Source of the DNA: Spirodela intermedia | Taxonomy: Eukaryota; Streptophyta; Magnoliopsida; Alismatales; Araceae | NCBI GenBank assembly: GCA_902729315.2 | Contig: LR746266.1 | Coordinates: forward strand, 2,080,759-2,144,758 | Direction: 5' to 3' | Length of the DNA stretch: 64,000 nt | Shown here: positions 24,050 through 34,794 of the stretch, piece by piece | Position numbering within the stretch: position 1 is the first letter of the stretch | Layout of the letters: the number at the start of each line of letters is the position of its first letter | Program-made: the position numbers and the translations under genes | The notes under the pieces: model-generated | The model's input: only the letters and a program-made list of their open reading frames with translations | Told to the model about the DNA's origin: nothing | Database searches by the model: none

Positions 24050-24520
24050 CTTGTAATTATCACTTCGTCACTAAGTATTGAGAAGAATTCAATCTTAAGG
24101 CAATAGTCATTGGAGATCTTCTCCAATATGTTCTCAATGCTACCTTTTTCAAGGAGTTACAAAATAATATTCAAATTGAGGTATGTCTCCTTGAGCAAAT
24201 AGACTAAAGGCAATTATGAAATTGTCTCAAAAAGTTTAGATAAAATTCAGCACCATCTATAGCCTCAATTACATCAAAAGAATTACCTGAATTTTTTTTT
24301 ACAGCACTATTCCATGTTGTAAATTTCATTGACATAAGGGACTAGAGTTGTCTCTCCCTCGACAAGGTGACCATAGGAGTAATGCCACATTTGTTATGAC
24401 CAGATTAGATGCCCCTCCACCAAAAAGAAACAAGAGGATTCACCTCACACCTATAGATATTCAAATGCGATGAGAGGAAGGACTATGCTTCTCTTATAAT
24501 GGTAATTATTACCTTGGTTA
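24050..24520 (+). pseudogene. gag fragment of the ancient Ty3/gypsy element
   Basis: The plus strand near 24397-24510 reads RLDAPPPKRNKRIHLTPIDI followed by EEGLCFSYNG. This is the usual chromovirus-type gag segment just before and at the start of the CCHC knuckle (LTP...REEGLCF.C). Stops and frame breaks surround it. It would belong to the same plus-strand element as the RT at 34.6-37.2 kb. Confidence 0.6.
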
Positions 24521-24921
24521 TTTGATGGCGAGCGGGACACGTCTCCATCAGCTCAGGAGACACCGGCAGTCTGAGTTCAGCCCGATCAACATGCGAAGAC
24601 GAAGGAGCCTGGCTTTCGCTACATGGCCTAGCCCTTTGGGGCAACGACATTCCACCTCCGCGACGACGATGAGCTTGAGCTCACCCTTATTTTTCTTTTT
24701 ATTTTCACGTTGACTTGTTAGACCTCGCATTTGTGTGTTAGGGGGCCCAATTCTATGTGTGTGTGTTGTTGTTTGTGTCTCTCTTTCTTTAGGGTTTATT
24801 GGGTCTCTCTTTTGAAGCTCAATTAAAACCCTAAGGGGGGGACCTATGTTCCTTTCCTTTGGGCCTCTTTTGGGCTTATTTGGGTTGTCATTTGAGGCCC
24901 ACTTAAGCACCATATGAGGGC
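24521..24921. other. no gene seen between gag relict and element B
   Basis: The stretch has GC-rich and GT-rich parts (TGTGTGTGTTGTTG near 24755) and open frames without family signature. Nothing here supports a gene. Confidence 0.4.
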
Positions 24922-26559
24922 TGATAAGTCTTCATTATCATGAGTTAATAATTAGTAAATAATATAGTTTTAGCCTTAACTCGTGATAAATAGACTTATA
25001 TTTATGTTAAAGTGTGAAAAGTGATTTTCAGTTGATTAATGTGATTTTTTAGGTAATTATGTGATTTTATACGAATTTATATGATTTTTACAGTCTTACT
25101 TTTGAGATAAATGAAGAAAAAGAAATAAAACTAAAATATTGCAAAATGAGGGGACCCGCCGGCCAGCCAGGCCTGCAAGCAGGTCGGAAGCTTAGTCGGG
25201 GAGTAGCCGCGAGCAGGAGCTCGAGTGGCTTGGACTGATAGGGGCACGTGTGCGCCACTCCCTTTTTACGTCACCAGTGGCCAGCTCGCTGTGGGGCAAG
25301 GAGTGGTCGTACACGTGAGAGAAGGAACTTTACTTAGAAAGCTAACATTACTATATATTCGCCCGAAAAATAAGCGCACAACCGATGTGGGACTAAACCC
25401 ACGTCACACCTTCCTCAGAAGGGGCGGACAACCGGCGCGGGTTCGAATCCTCCCAGAGTCAAAATTCATATATTTTTATCTGATTATCGCGACTTTCCTG
25501 CAGATCGCCGGTGAAGGATTAAGCAACGAGAATCGCTGGATTATCGGCAAAAATCTCATCAACGCGATTCGCGGAGCATTGCTACTAAAATTGTTGAATG
25601 ATTCGCGATAAAAGGATCGCGAACCCATCAAGTAAATCATCTCCGATTGATCGACGAACAAGCCGTCATCGGGAAGAGGACGATCCGCCGGGAGACGAGT
25701 CACCACCTCCTAAGAGCATACCAAATGCGATGAAGAGCCTCCTCTTGCTGTGCAGACCTGAGGATGAAGCTCCTTGACACGCGTCCCACCTCCATCCAGC
25801 TCCTCTCTGTCAGGTGACAGCCGCCGGAGAGCCGCAAAGTCGTCATTTTTCCGCTCCGCCGGGTGACAACTGCCGGAGACAACTCGACGACCCATTCCAT
25901 TGATCTCTAGACTTCAAAAGGAGATCTAGAGATTGCCCACGTCGTCTTTGTCTAAGGAGAGCCTTCGAGGCCGTGGACACTACACGACGATCCTTCCGAA
26001 CACTCAGGATTCCAGTGCATCTTCGACGCATTGCCGTCGCGACGCCGGAACTCTGTTTTCCTACTTTTAACTTACTTTACGCTTCATTTAGTGATAGTTT
26101 TTGTGATTTTAATTTACCAAAATATACTTTGTTCTATTACGATTCTTTCGGCTTTTACAGATCTTAATTTGATTAATTAAATCGTCTGTAATCGCTTACG
26201 TAAGAATCGTCGGGCGGAACTTTATTTCTGCCCGATTCACATTCGCCGAGCGCTGACGTCATCCTGACGTCCGCACCCTTATTTCCCTTTTTCGTGAATT
26301 TTAAATATATTTCCTTTTCATTTCCTAGTATACAATTCATAGAAAATCGTATTCATTGAGGAAAATTCTGAATAATTACCATATATTATATTACATCCCT
26401 ATGATCGACCTGGAAAATTACCGCTATTTTTGGAAGTTTTATTGAGTTATAATTGATATATTTGTTCAGAGATACTTCTAAATATCCAAAAATTCATATT
26501 TTCTAGTTTTATAAATTTTAGATTTGCGTGATTTAATATACAATGACAAAGTCACGTCA
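24922..26559 (+). repeat. 5' LTR of element B (LTR1 family)
   Basis: 1638 bp, TGATAAGTCTTC to AAAGTCACGTCA. Carries the TATA-like CTATATATTCG (25351-25361), the AACCGATGTGGGACTAAACC block and the tRNA-like box GGTTCGAATCC (25440-25450). Confidence 0.9.
25351..25361 (+). promoter_or_regulatory. TATA-like box in LTR1
   Basis: CTATATATTCG follows AACATTA and is kept in most LTR1 copies (for example near 30957 and 32649). It is the best candidate core promoter of the LTR, about 430 bp from its start. This would make U3 about 460 bp and R plus U5 about 1.2 kb. Inference only; no transcript data. Confidence 0.45.
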
Positions 26560-26564
26560 AATTT

Positions 26565-26580
26565 TGGCGCCATTGCCGGG
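26565..26580 (+). other. primer binding site of element B
   Basis: TGGCGCCATTGCCGGG lies five bases after the LTR and differs by one base from the tRNA-Asp complement. Confidence 0.8.
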
Positions 26581-26775
26581 AATGTATTGCATAATATTTA
26601 GTATTTTTCAGTTTTTCTCTTAGAGTACAGAAAAAAATAATTTAACTCTTGTTTTATTTTCTTTTTGCCAATTTTTTTTTTAGAAAAAGGGAACGAAAAG
26701 AAGCAAGGCAAGGACTGGAGCATCCTAAAGGAGGGTAACAATTACTAAATTTTTCCCTCGAATTTATTGATTTTT

Positions 26776-27802
26776 ATGCATGGTAGAAGATCCTTGCATC
26801 CAAGGCTAGAAAATCCTTTCATTATTTCATTCAAAACTAAAAATCCGAAAGAAAAATTAATTTTGATAGATCTTGAAGAAAGTACAGGTCAAACTGAGAA
26901 CAATCCTATGGCCATGAAAAATTATTATATCCCTGATTCATTTCAACGAGCATCCAATATTAGAGTCCCATTAGCACCCAATGTTAAATTCAAAATAAAT
27001 CTAGGAATTTTTCAAATGCTCCTTAATTTTCATGGATTGCCTTTAGAAGAACCTCATCAGCACTTAGAAAAATTTCATATGGTCTGTAATTTAGTTAATC
27101 TCCCTCAAGTTACACCGAAAATTATTAAGATGAAATTATTTCCTCATACACTTAGGGACAAAGCTAGCCATTGGCTATCCACATTAGATAGAGAATTAAC
27201 TAGCTGAAAAGACATAGAATAGGCCTTTCTTCGAAAATTTTATCCCTTAGGAAAAACCCAAAAATATAAGAAAACATATATGGAGTTTTTCTCAAAGATC
27301 AGGAGAAACTTTACATGAGACATCAGAAAACATTCAAAGATTTACTTAGAAAGTGCCCTCATCATGCTATACCCAAGTGGCAGCTCAATAGAATTTTTTA
27401 TGATGGATTATTAGAACAACATAGAAATATGGTTGATTCTATATGTGGAGGAGCTTTTATGGAGAAAACCCCTGATGAGATTTACAACCTTTATGAGAAT
27501 TTAAGTGAAAATTCGAAAGATCAAGCCTCTTTTGAATTATATGACTAGGATAAGAAGAGAGGAATTTATGAATTGCATCATGATGATGATTCTAAACTTA
27601 GAAATGAGGTTAATCAGATTAATCAAAGATTAGAAAAACTTGATTTACTTATTGACAATATTAGAAAGCCTCTTAACCCTCAATTTAATTCAAATAGTAC
27701 ACATCTTATGTATGGTGAAAATGATCATTTCGAATTTCAATATCATCCTAGGCAAGAATTCAGGAAACTGTCCAACAGTAAGATTTCAGCAACGAGAGTC
27801 TA
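26776..27802 (+). pseudogene. gag remnant of element B
   Basis: Starts at ATG (HGRRSLHPRLENP) and is open for about 140 codons to LDRELTS followed by a stop. The rest of gag continues in other frames: CPHHAIPKWQLNRIFYDG from 27315, then MEKTPDEIYNLYENLSENS, then LYD followed by TAG at about 27546, then RNEVNQINQRLEKLDLL. The break after LYD and the frameshift around 27310-27330 match those in element A. Unlike A it keeps the 63-bp segment with NNPMAMKNYYIPDSFQ. Confidence 0.8.
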
Positions 27803-28910
27803 GCTGGATAAATTTAGAAAAAAACCCACGAAATGAAAATGTTAGGTCAGTGAATACATTGAGTGAGAATATTTTACCTGATCCTTATTTCCAATTATTA
27901 GAAGAAATTGATGAGCCATTAGAAGTAAATGAGAATATTAAGGCTGAAAATATAGTAGCAGAAAATTTGAATAAAATCATTTATTGCTCACAATTGATGA
28001 ATGAATATAGTGAGGATGATGAGGAGAAAGAGCCCTTAGATGAAGAAACAACAGCTAATCATGGAAAAATCATCCAAATTTTAGTAGAAGGGAGTAAGGA
28101 CACAAATGAAGAAAAACATATTTCAGGTGAGAAAAAATCAGTTGATTTAGGAGATGTAGGAGACATAATTAATAAATCTAATCATAATTTTATAGCCATG
28201 GATGTTGATTGTGAGGATGATGATGTATATCATATACCGAAATTAAAAGATAGCTCTTGAGAAGATGAAAAATTTGATGAGTTGAGAAATGAAAAGCTAG
28301 AAAAAGAGTTGATTCAACTAATGGGGAGAAATGAAAATAATGAATATGAATATAGAGATAATTTTCGAAGAGAAAATTTGAATTTTACTGAATTCATTAG
28401 ATCTGAGATTAAAGAAGACAATCCTTCCATCCTTCAAAACCCACAGCCCATTAGAATTAATTCTAAGCTTGAAATATTTCACTCCTCGCAAATTGAACAA
28501 ATATGTATGGAAGATAAAACGAAGTAGGGGAAGATTATGCAGATAAAAGAACACATTAAGAAATGGGTGAGTGGAAGAATTAGAGATATCAATTTAGATG
28601 AAAAAAATCTAGATTAGGTAAGAGCTAATTTGAAAATTATATGGCCTGATCACATATTATGGTCTATTAATAGAAAGTATTTATTAATGAATGAGAGCCT
28701 TACAAAACAAGATAGAAATGAGAAAAGATTCTTTTCAAAATGGAAATATTATTTTTGGGAAAATTTTGTTAATTTCCATTTTGTTTTGGCTGAAAGTATG
28801 TCAAGGTATATATATGAAGTATACGAATTTATGCTAAATCTGAAAAAGAATATCATGAAACTTACCTTGGGATACAAATATATTTTGATGGCCATAGATC
28901 ATCTTATATG
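27712..28910 (+). pseudogene. broken copy of the acidic frame, element B
   Basis: The counterpart of the 397-codon frame of element A. It is interrupted by at least three stops: TGG to TGA at about 28258 (KDSS then stop), a TAG near 28525 after EDKTK, and TAG near 28615 where A has LDWV. The last part, from about 28630, is open again and ends at the same YILMAIDHLI. Confidence 0.75.
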
Positions 28911-30520
28911 ATCTAAGAGCTGTCCAGCTGAAGACATTAAATTCAGCGCTGCATGGGAGGCAACCCATGGTTTTTATTTCATTTTGTTTGATTTTTTTTA
29001 AGCTCTGTTTTTCTTAGAATTTCGCAGTACTTGTTTCTGTATTTGTTTTTTCGAAAAAGTGCAGGAGGAGGCGTGTAAGACGAAGTGGAAAATTAAAAAC
29101 GAGGTTGAGGTGATGTCTTTCGGAGCTTTATCATTTATGACAACATTTTTAATGCTAAACTTTGCATATATGCATACTTCACTTGAAAATTATATTTTCT
29201 GCATATTCTGTTTCGATTTTTCTGTGTCATTGAGGACAATGTCATTTTTAAGTTGGGGGGTGAAGTATTCATTATTAATTTATGCTGTAGGACGATTAAG
29301 AACATATGTTTGCATTTTATTCAACTTAGAACAACAACTAAAAAAATAAAAAAATAAAATAAAATTCGGAAAAACTGCAACATCTATTTTCTAGTTTTCT
29401 GTCAGGAACAACAGACTGTCAAAAACAGCAGACAAAAAACAGCCTGAAATTTGAAATTCTAGATACCCTTTTCTCACATTTCAATCCCCTAGACATATAT
29501 TACTGAAATTCGAAATTACAGCTATAAAGAGGATAGTTTTGATTTATTTTTGACAAATTTATTGCTGCTAAAAATATAACTGAAAACAGAAAATAGAACT
29601 GTCAGAACTATCTAATTTACAAATCTTTTACATCATATTGCATGCATGAAAAATTAAATCAATTAGATTGATTGATACCAAAAGATACTAGGAAGATTAT
29701 TATTGAGTCAAAAGAATGATCTAGTAGCATGAAATGTTGGAATACTCCTTGGATACATGATAGATAACATGGATTTGATTTTACAGATTCTCACTTCATG
29801 ATCTTGATGGATAATATTTACTTGATGTGAAAATTTGATTGATCATTTGAGTTTAATGGAGATTTTTGCACCCTGATCTATAGGACTTGTGAGGAGAAAT
29901 CACTTATTTCGAAAAAAAAAAGAGAGAGAGCAATGTGAAAAATCTAGAAACAAAGAGTACACATAGAGGGTGTGAGACATCATTCTCATTGTTGAAAATC
30001 GTGTATAGAAAAACACTTGCTGCAAAATAAGTGGATAAAGTGAAAGCCCTGAAAATGAAGAGTACACATGGAGGGTGTGAGACATCATTCTTATTGTCGA
30101 AATTTGTCTACAGGAAAACCTACTTATCCACTATATATAAAAAGAAAACAGAGAAAGAAGAAATATAGTGCAAACTTCAAAAATCAAGCCATAGAAAAAG
30201 GGAAATGTAGGATCAATATTATTCTTGGATGAGTATTGATAATTGGAACATCTTGTAAATACATCTATGAGTGAAGAAGTGATAAAGATGTGAATAGAAG
30301 AAGTGAAGTATAGATTGTTATTCCAAGGAGTGTTTAAACATTTAAGTGCTTGACATCATTCTTAAATACTTGATATAAGAGTCCAAAGTGTCTAAAGGTG
30401 TATCATTTCTAATTGTATTTTTATTTTTTTTTGTATTGAAATATGATGTTTGAGATTTGTAAATTTTTATTTTCGTAATTCCATTGCTAAGGGACTAGCA
30501 ATGGTTTAAGTTGGGGGGTG
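28911..30520 (+). other. non-coding internal region and polypurine tracts of element B
   Basis: Contains AGCGCTGCATGGGAGGCAAC (28947-28966), an internal AAGTTGGGGGGTG preceded by TGAGGACAATGTCATTTTT (29230-29262), a tandem duplication around GTGTGAGACATCATTCT (about 29960-30100), and the terminal polypurine tract TTTAAGTTGGGGGGTG at 30505-30520. No gene seen. Confidence 0.7.
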
Positions 30521-32166
30521 CGATAAGTCTTCATTATCATGAGTTAATAATTAGTAAATAATATAGTTTTAGCCTTAACTCATGATAAATAGACTTATAT
30601 TTGTGTTAAAGTGTGAAAAGTGGTTTTTAGTTGATTAATGTGATTTTTTGGGTAGTTATGTGATTTTATACGAATTTATATGATTTTTACAGTCTTACTT
30701 TTGAGATAAATGAAGAAAAAGAAATAAAACTAAAATATTGCAAAATGAGGGGACCCGCCGGCCAGCCAGGCACGCAAGCGGGTCGGAAGCTCAGTCGGGG
30801 AGTAGCCGTGAGCTGCGAGCAGGAGCTCGAGCGGCTTGGACTGATAGAGGCACGTGTGCGCCACTCCCCTTCCACGTCACCGGTGGCCAGCCGGCTATGG
30901 GGCAAGGAGTGGTCGTACACGCGAGAGAAGGGACTTTGCTTAAAAAGCTAACATTACTATATATTCGCCTAAAAAATCGGCGCACAACCGATGTGGGACT
31001 AAACCCACGTCACACCTTCCTCAGAAGGGGCAGACAACCGGCGCGAGTTCGAATCCTCCCAGAGTCAAAATTCATATATTTTTATCTGATTATCGCGACT
31101 TTCCTGCAGATCGCCGGTGAAGGATTAAGCAACCAGAATCGCTGGATCATCGGCGAAAATCTCGTCAACGCGATTCGCGGAGCATTGCTACTAAAATTGC
31201 TGAATGATTCGCGATAAAAGGATCGCGAATCCATCGAGTAAATCATCTCCGATTGATCGACGAACAAGCCGTCGTCGGGAAGAGGACGATCTGCCGGGAG
31301 ACGAGTCGCCACCTCCTGAGAGCATACCAGATGCGATGAAGAGCCTCCTCTTGCTGCGCAGACCTGAGGATGAAGCTCCCTGACACAAGCCCCACCTCCA
31401 TCCAGCTCCTCTCTATCGGGTGACAGCCGCCGGAGAGCCGCAAAGTCGCCGTTTTTCCGCTCCGCCGGGTGACAGCCGCCGGAGACGACTCAACGACCCA
31501 TTTCATTGATCTCTAGACTTCGCGAGAAGAGCTAGAGATTGCCCACGTCGTCTTTGTCCAAGGAGAGCCTTTGAGGCTGTGGACACTGCACGACGATCCT
31601 CCCGAACGCTCAGGATTCCGGTGCATCGTCGACACATCGCCGTCGTGACGCCAAAACTCTGTTTTCCTACTTTAAACTTACTTTACACTTCATTTAGTGA
31701 TATTTATTTGTGATTTTAATTTACCAAAATATACTTTGTTCTATTACGATTCTTCCGGCTTTTACAGATCTTAATTTGATTAATTAAATCGTCTGTAATC
31801 GCTTACGTAAGAATCGTCGGGTGGAACTCTATTTCCGCCCGATTCGCACTCGCCGAGCGCTGACGTCATCTTGACGTCCACACCCTTATTTCCCTTTTTC
31901 GTGAATTTTAAATATATTTCCTTTTCATTTCTTAGTATAAAATTCATAGAAAATCGTATTCATTGAGAAAAATTCTGAATAATTACCAGATATTATATTA
32001 CATCCCTGTGATCGACCTGGAAAATTACCGCTATTTTTGGAAGTTTTATTAAATTATAATTGCTATATTTATTTAGAAATACTTCTAAATATCTGAAAAT
32101 TCGTATTTTCTAGTTTTATAAATTTTATATTTGCGTGATTTAATATACAACGACTAAGTCACGTCA
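30521..32166 (+). repeat. second LTR of element B (LTR1 family)
   Basis: 1646 bp from CGATAAGTCTTCATTATCAT to ACTAAGTCACGTCA. It follows the polypurine tract directly and is itself followed by a primer site, so it serves as 3' LTR of B and as 5' LTR of the collapsed unit to its right. Confidence 0.9.
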
Positions 32167-32218
32167 AATTTTGGCGCCGTTGCCGGGGATGTATTGCATA
32201 ATATTTAGTTGGGGGGTG
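32167..32218 (+). mobile_element. 52-bp collapsed internal region between two LTRs
   Basis: Reads AATTT, then the tRNA-Asp primer site TGGCGCCGTTGCCGGGGA (32172-32189), then TGTATTGCATAATATTTAGT, then the polypurine tract TTGGGGGGTG. In B the same start continues ATATTTAGTATTTTTC, and the same end is preceded by GGTTTAAGTTGGGG. About 3.9 kb has been removed with the join at a TTTAGT/TTAAGT-like short match. Confidence 0.9.
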
Positions 32219-33858
32219 TGATAAGTCTTCATTATCATGAGTTAATAATAAATAAATAATATAGTTTTAGCCTTAACTCGTGATAAATAGACTTATATTT
32301 ATGTTAAAGTGTGAAAAGTGGTTTTCAATTGATTAATGTGATTTTTTGGGTAATTATGTCATTTTATACGAATTTATATGATTTTTACAGTCTTACTTTT
32401 GAGATAAATGAAGAAAAAGAAATAAAACTAAAATATTACAAAATGGGGGAGACCCGCCGGCCAGCCGGGCCCGAAAGCGGGTCGGAAGCTCAGTCGGGGA
32501 GTAGCCGCGAGCAGGGGCTCGAGCGGCTTGGACCGATAGGGGCACGTGTGCGCCACTCCCCTTCCACGTCACCGGTGGCCAGCCGACTGTGGGGCAAGGA
32601 GTGGTCGTACACGCGAGAGAAGGGACTTTGCTTCAAAAGCTAACATTACTATATATTCGCCTGAAAAATCGGCGCACAACCGATGTGGGACTAAACTCGC
32701 GTCACACCTTCCTCAGAAGGGGCGGACAACCGGCGCGGGTTCGAATCCTCCTAGAGTCAAAATTCATATATTTTTATCTGATTAGCGCGACTTTCCTGCA
32801 GATCGCCGGTGAAGGATTAAGCAACTAGAATCGCTGGATCATCGGCGAAAATCTCGTCAACGCGATTTGCGGAGCATTGCTACTAAAATTGCTGAACGAT
32901 TCGCGATAAAAGGATTGCGAATCCATCGAGTAAATCATCTCCGATTGATCGACGAACAAGCCGTCGTCGGGAAGAGGACGATCTGCCAGGAGACGAGTTG
33001 CCACCTCCTGAGAGCGTACCAGATGCGATGAAGAGCCTCCTCTTGCTGCGCGGACCTGAGGATGAAGCTCCCTGACACAAGCCCCACCTCCATCCAGCTC
33101 CTCTCTGTCAGGTGACAGCCGCCGGAGAGCCGCAAAGTCGCCGTTTTTCCGCTCCGCCGGGTGACAGCCGCCGGAGACGACTCAACAACCCATTTCATTG
33201 ATCTCTAGACTTCGCGAGAAGATCTAGAGATTGCCCACGTCGTCTTTGTCCAAGGAGAGCCTTTGAGGCCGTGGACACTGCACGACGATCCTCCCGAACG
33301 CTCAGGATTCCGGTGCATCGCCGACGCATCGCCGTCGCGACGCCGGAACTCTGTTTTCCTACTTTAAACTTACTTTACACTTCATTTAGTGATATTTATT
33401 TGTGATTTTAATTTACCAAAATATACTTTGTTCTATTACGATTCTTCCGGCTTTTACAAATCTTAATTTGATTAATTAAATCGTCTGTAATCGCTTACGT
33501 AAGAATCGCCGGGCGGAACTCTGTTTCCGCCCGATTTGCATTCGCCGGGCGCTGATGTCATCCTGACGCCCGCACCCTTATTTCCCTTTTTCGTGAATTT
33601 TAAATATATTTCCTTTTTATTTCCTAGTATAAAATTCATAAAAAATCGTATTTATTGAGAAAAATTCTGAATAATTACCAGATATTATATTACATCCCTG
33701 TGATCGACCTGGAAACTTACCGCTATTTTTGGAAGTTTTATTGAATTATAATTGCTATATTTATTTAGAAATACTTCTAAATATCCAAAAATTCGTATTT
33801 TTTAGTTTTATAAATTTTATATTTGCGTGATTTAATATACAACGACTAAGTCACGTCA
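32219..33858 (+). repeat. third LTR of the B array (LTR1 family)
   Basis: 1640 bp from TGATAAGTCTTCATTATCAT to ACTAAGTCACGTCA. Closely similar to the LTR at 30521. Right flank ATTAG does not match the left flank AGGGC of the array. Confidence 0.9.
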
Positions 33859-34794
33859 ATTAGGTACAGGGGTTCTCGCCCCATCCTACATCACTATTGT
33901 TGTTGAAATGACTTTCAAATATAAGTTGTCACAATGAAAACTCATTAGAATGAGAAACCGATACAAGTATGAATTATTTCACCGAAGATGAAGCTCTCTC
34001 CAGCCTTGAAGAATTTCTCAATTTGATAGTAGAAGTGTCTCTGATGAGAGCACTCAAATTTTGAGGAAGAATTGGTGAGAAACTGATTACAATTATCATC
34101 CACACATGATCATCTCATAATTTCATCACTTAACAAATCATTCATGAACTTCAACTACCAAAAATAATTACCCCACACTTCCATGCAATTATAGTTAGAG
34201 TAAAAGGTTCAAGACATAATGGCCTACCGTGGTGTTTTGCTAAGACTCGACCCTCATGATGAATGATGATATGGTTCTATGTAGAGATGATTAATATTAT
34301 CTTGGGTCTAACATAGATAAACACCATGAAACAGAGTTAAATTTTTTAACTTTGGATGCTCTCCTTTATGACAAGTTCTAAGTGTATCCCCCTTCAAGTA
34401 GATGGCCCACAACATGGGTCAAGTATCTATCTAAGGGCCTTATAAAATATTATAAAAAAGGGTGAAGATTTCCTCAAATTGTTCCAACTTACATAGGAGC
34501 TTAGGAGATGTTTTGGTTCAACTAAAGTCCACAGGCCTCAAACACAAACTTAAGGTTCAATTCATTGAAGGATTTGCAGCAGGTCATAGGCCTCTCTTAA
34601 TTTGAGAATTGGACAATGCCATCATTCCTAAACCCAATATCAACCCCATCAATATCAGATCATTTCACTATCCTTATTTCCAAAAGAGGGAAATTAGTTA
34701 ACTTATTTTAGAAATGTTAATAGTAGGGATCATTCAACATTTAAGTAGTCTATATTTTAGTCATTCTCTATTTGTAAAGAAGAAAGATGGCTAT
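33859..34794 (+). pseudogene. ancient gypsy relict: pol segment up to the RT start
   Basis: The last 170 bp translate with few breaks into a degenerate N-terminal RT: YPYFQKREIS, LILEMLIVGIIQHLSS and SHSLFVKKKDGY, matching the family pattern YPYYQKNEIEK...GVIRPSHSPFSSPVLLVKKKDG. The part before it shows no firm motif and many stops. The solo LTR at 34795 splits the relict right after the KKDG codons. Confidence 0.7.

Larger units (their letters stand above)
24922..32166 (+). mobile_element. element B: non-autonomous Athila-type element, twin of A
   Basis: LTR1 (24922-26559), internal region (26560-30520) and LTR1 (30521-32166), all plus. The internal region is nearly line-for-line the reverse complement of element A, with the same gag wreckage, the same acidic frame (here broken) and the same polypurine tract. 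The flanks AGGGC (left) and AATTT (right of the second LTR) do not match. The right side continues directly into a 52-bp internal remnant and a third LTR, so the array was altered by recombination after insertion. Confidence 0.85.

Noticed and set aside
25380-25460. tRNA gene suggested by GGTTCGAATCC
   Set aside because: No cloverleaf can be drawn around it and there is no proper A box at 30-60 bp upstream; it lies inside an LTR and is present in many copies.
30738-31217. Long GC-rich open frame (159 codons) and similar ones near 5019, 10516, 13285, 19016, 25225, 32589
   Set aside because: They recur at the same place in each LTR1 copy, on both strands, with frames that differ between copies and no protein signature. 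They are by-products of the GC-rich centre of the LTR.
24917-33863. Target duplication around the whole B array
   Set aside because: Left flank AGGGC and right flank ATTAG differ, so no simple single insertion can be claimed.
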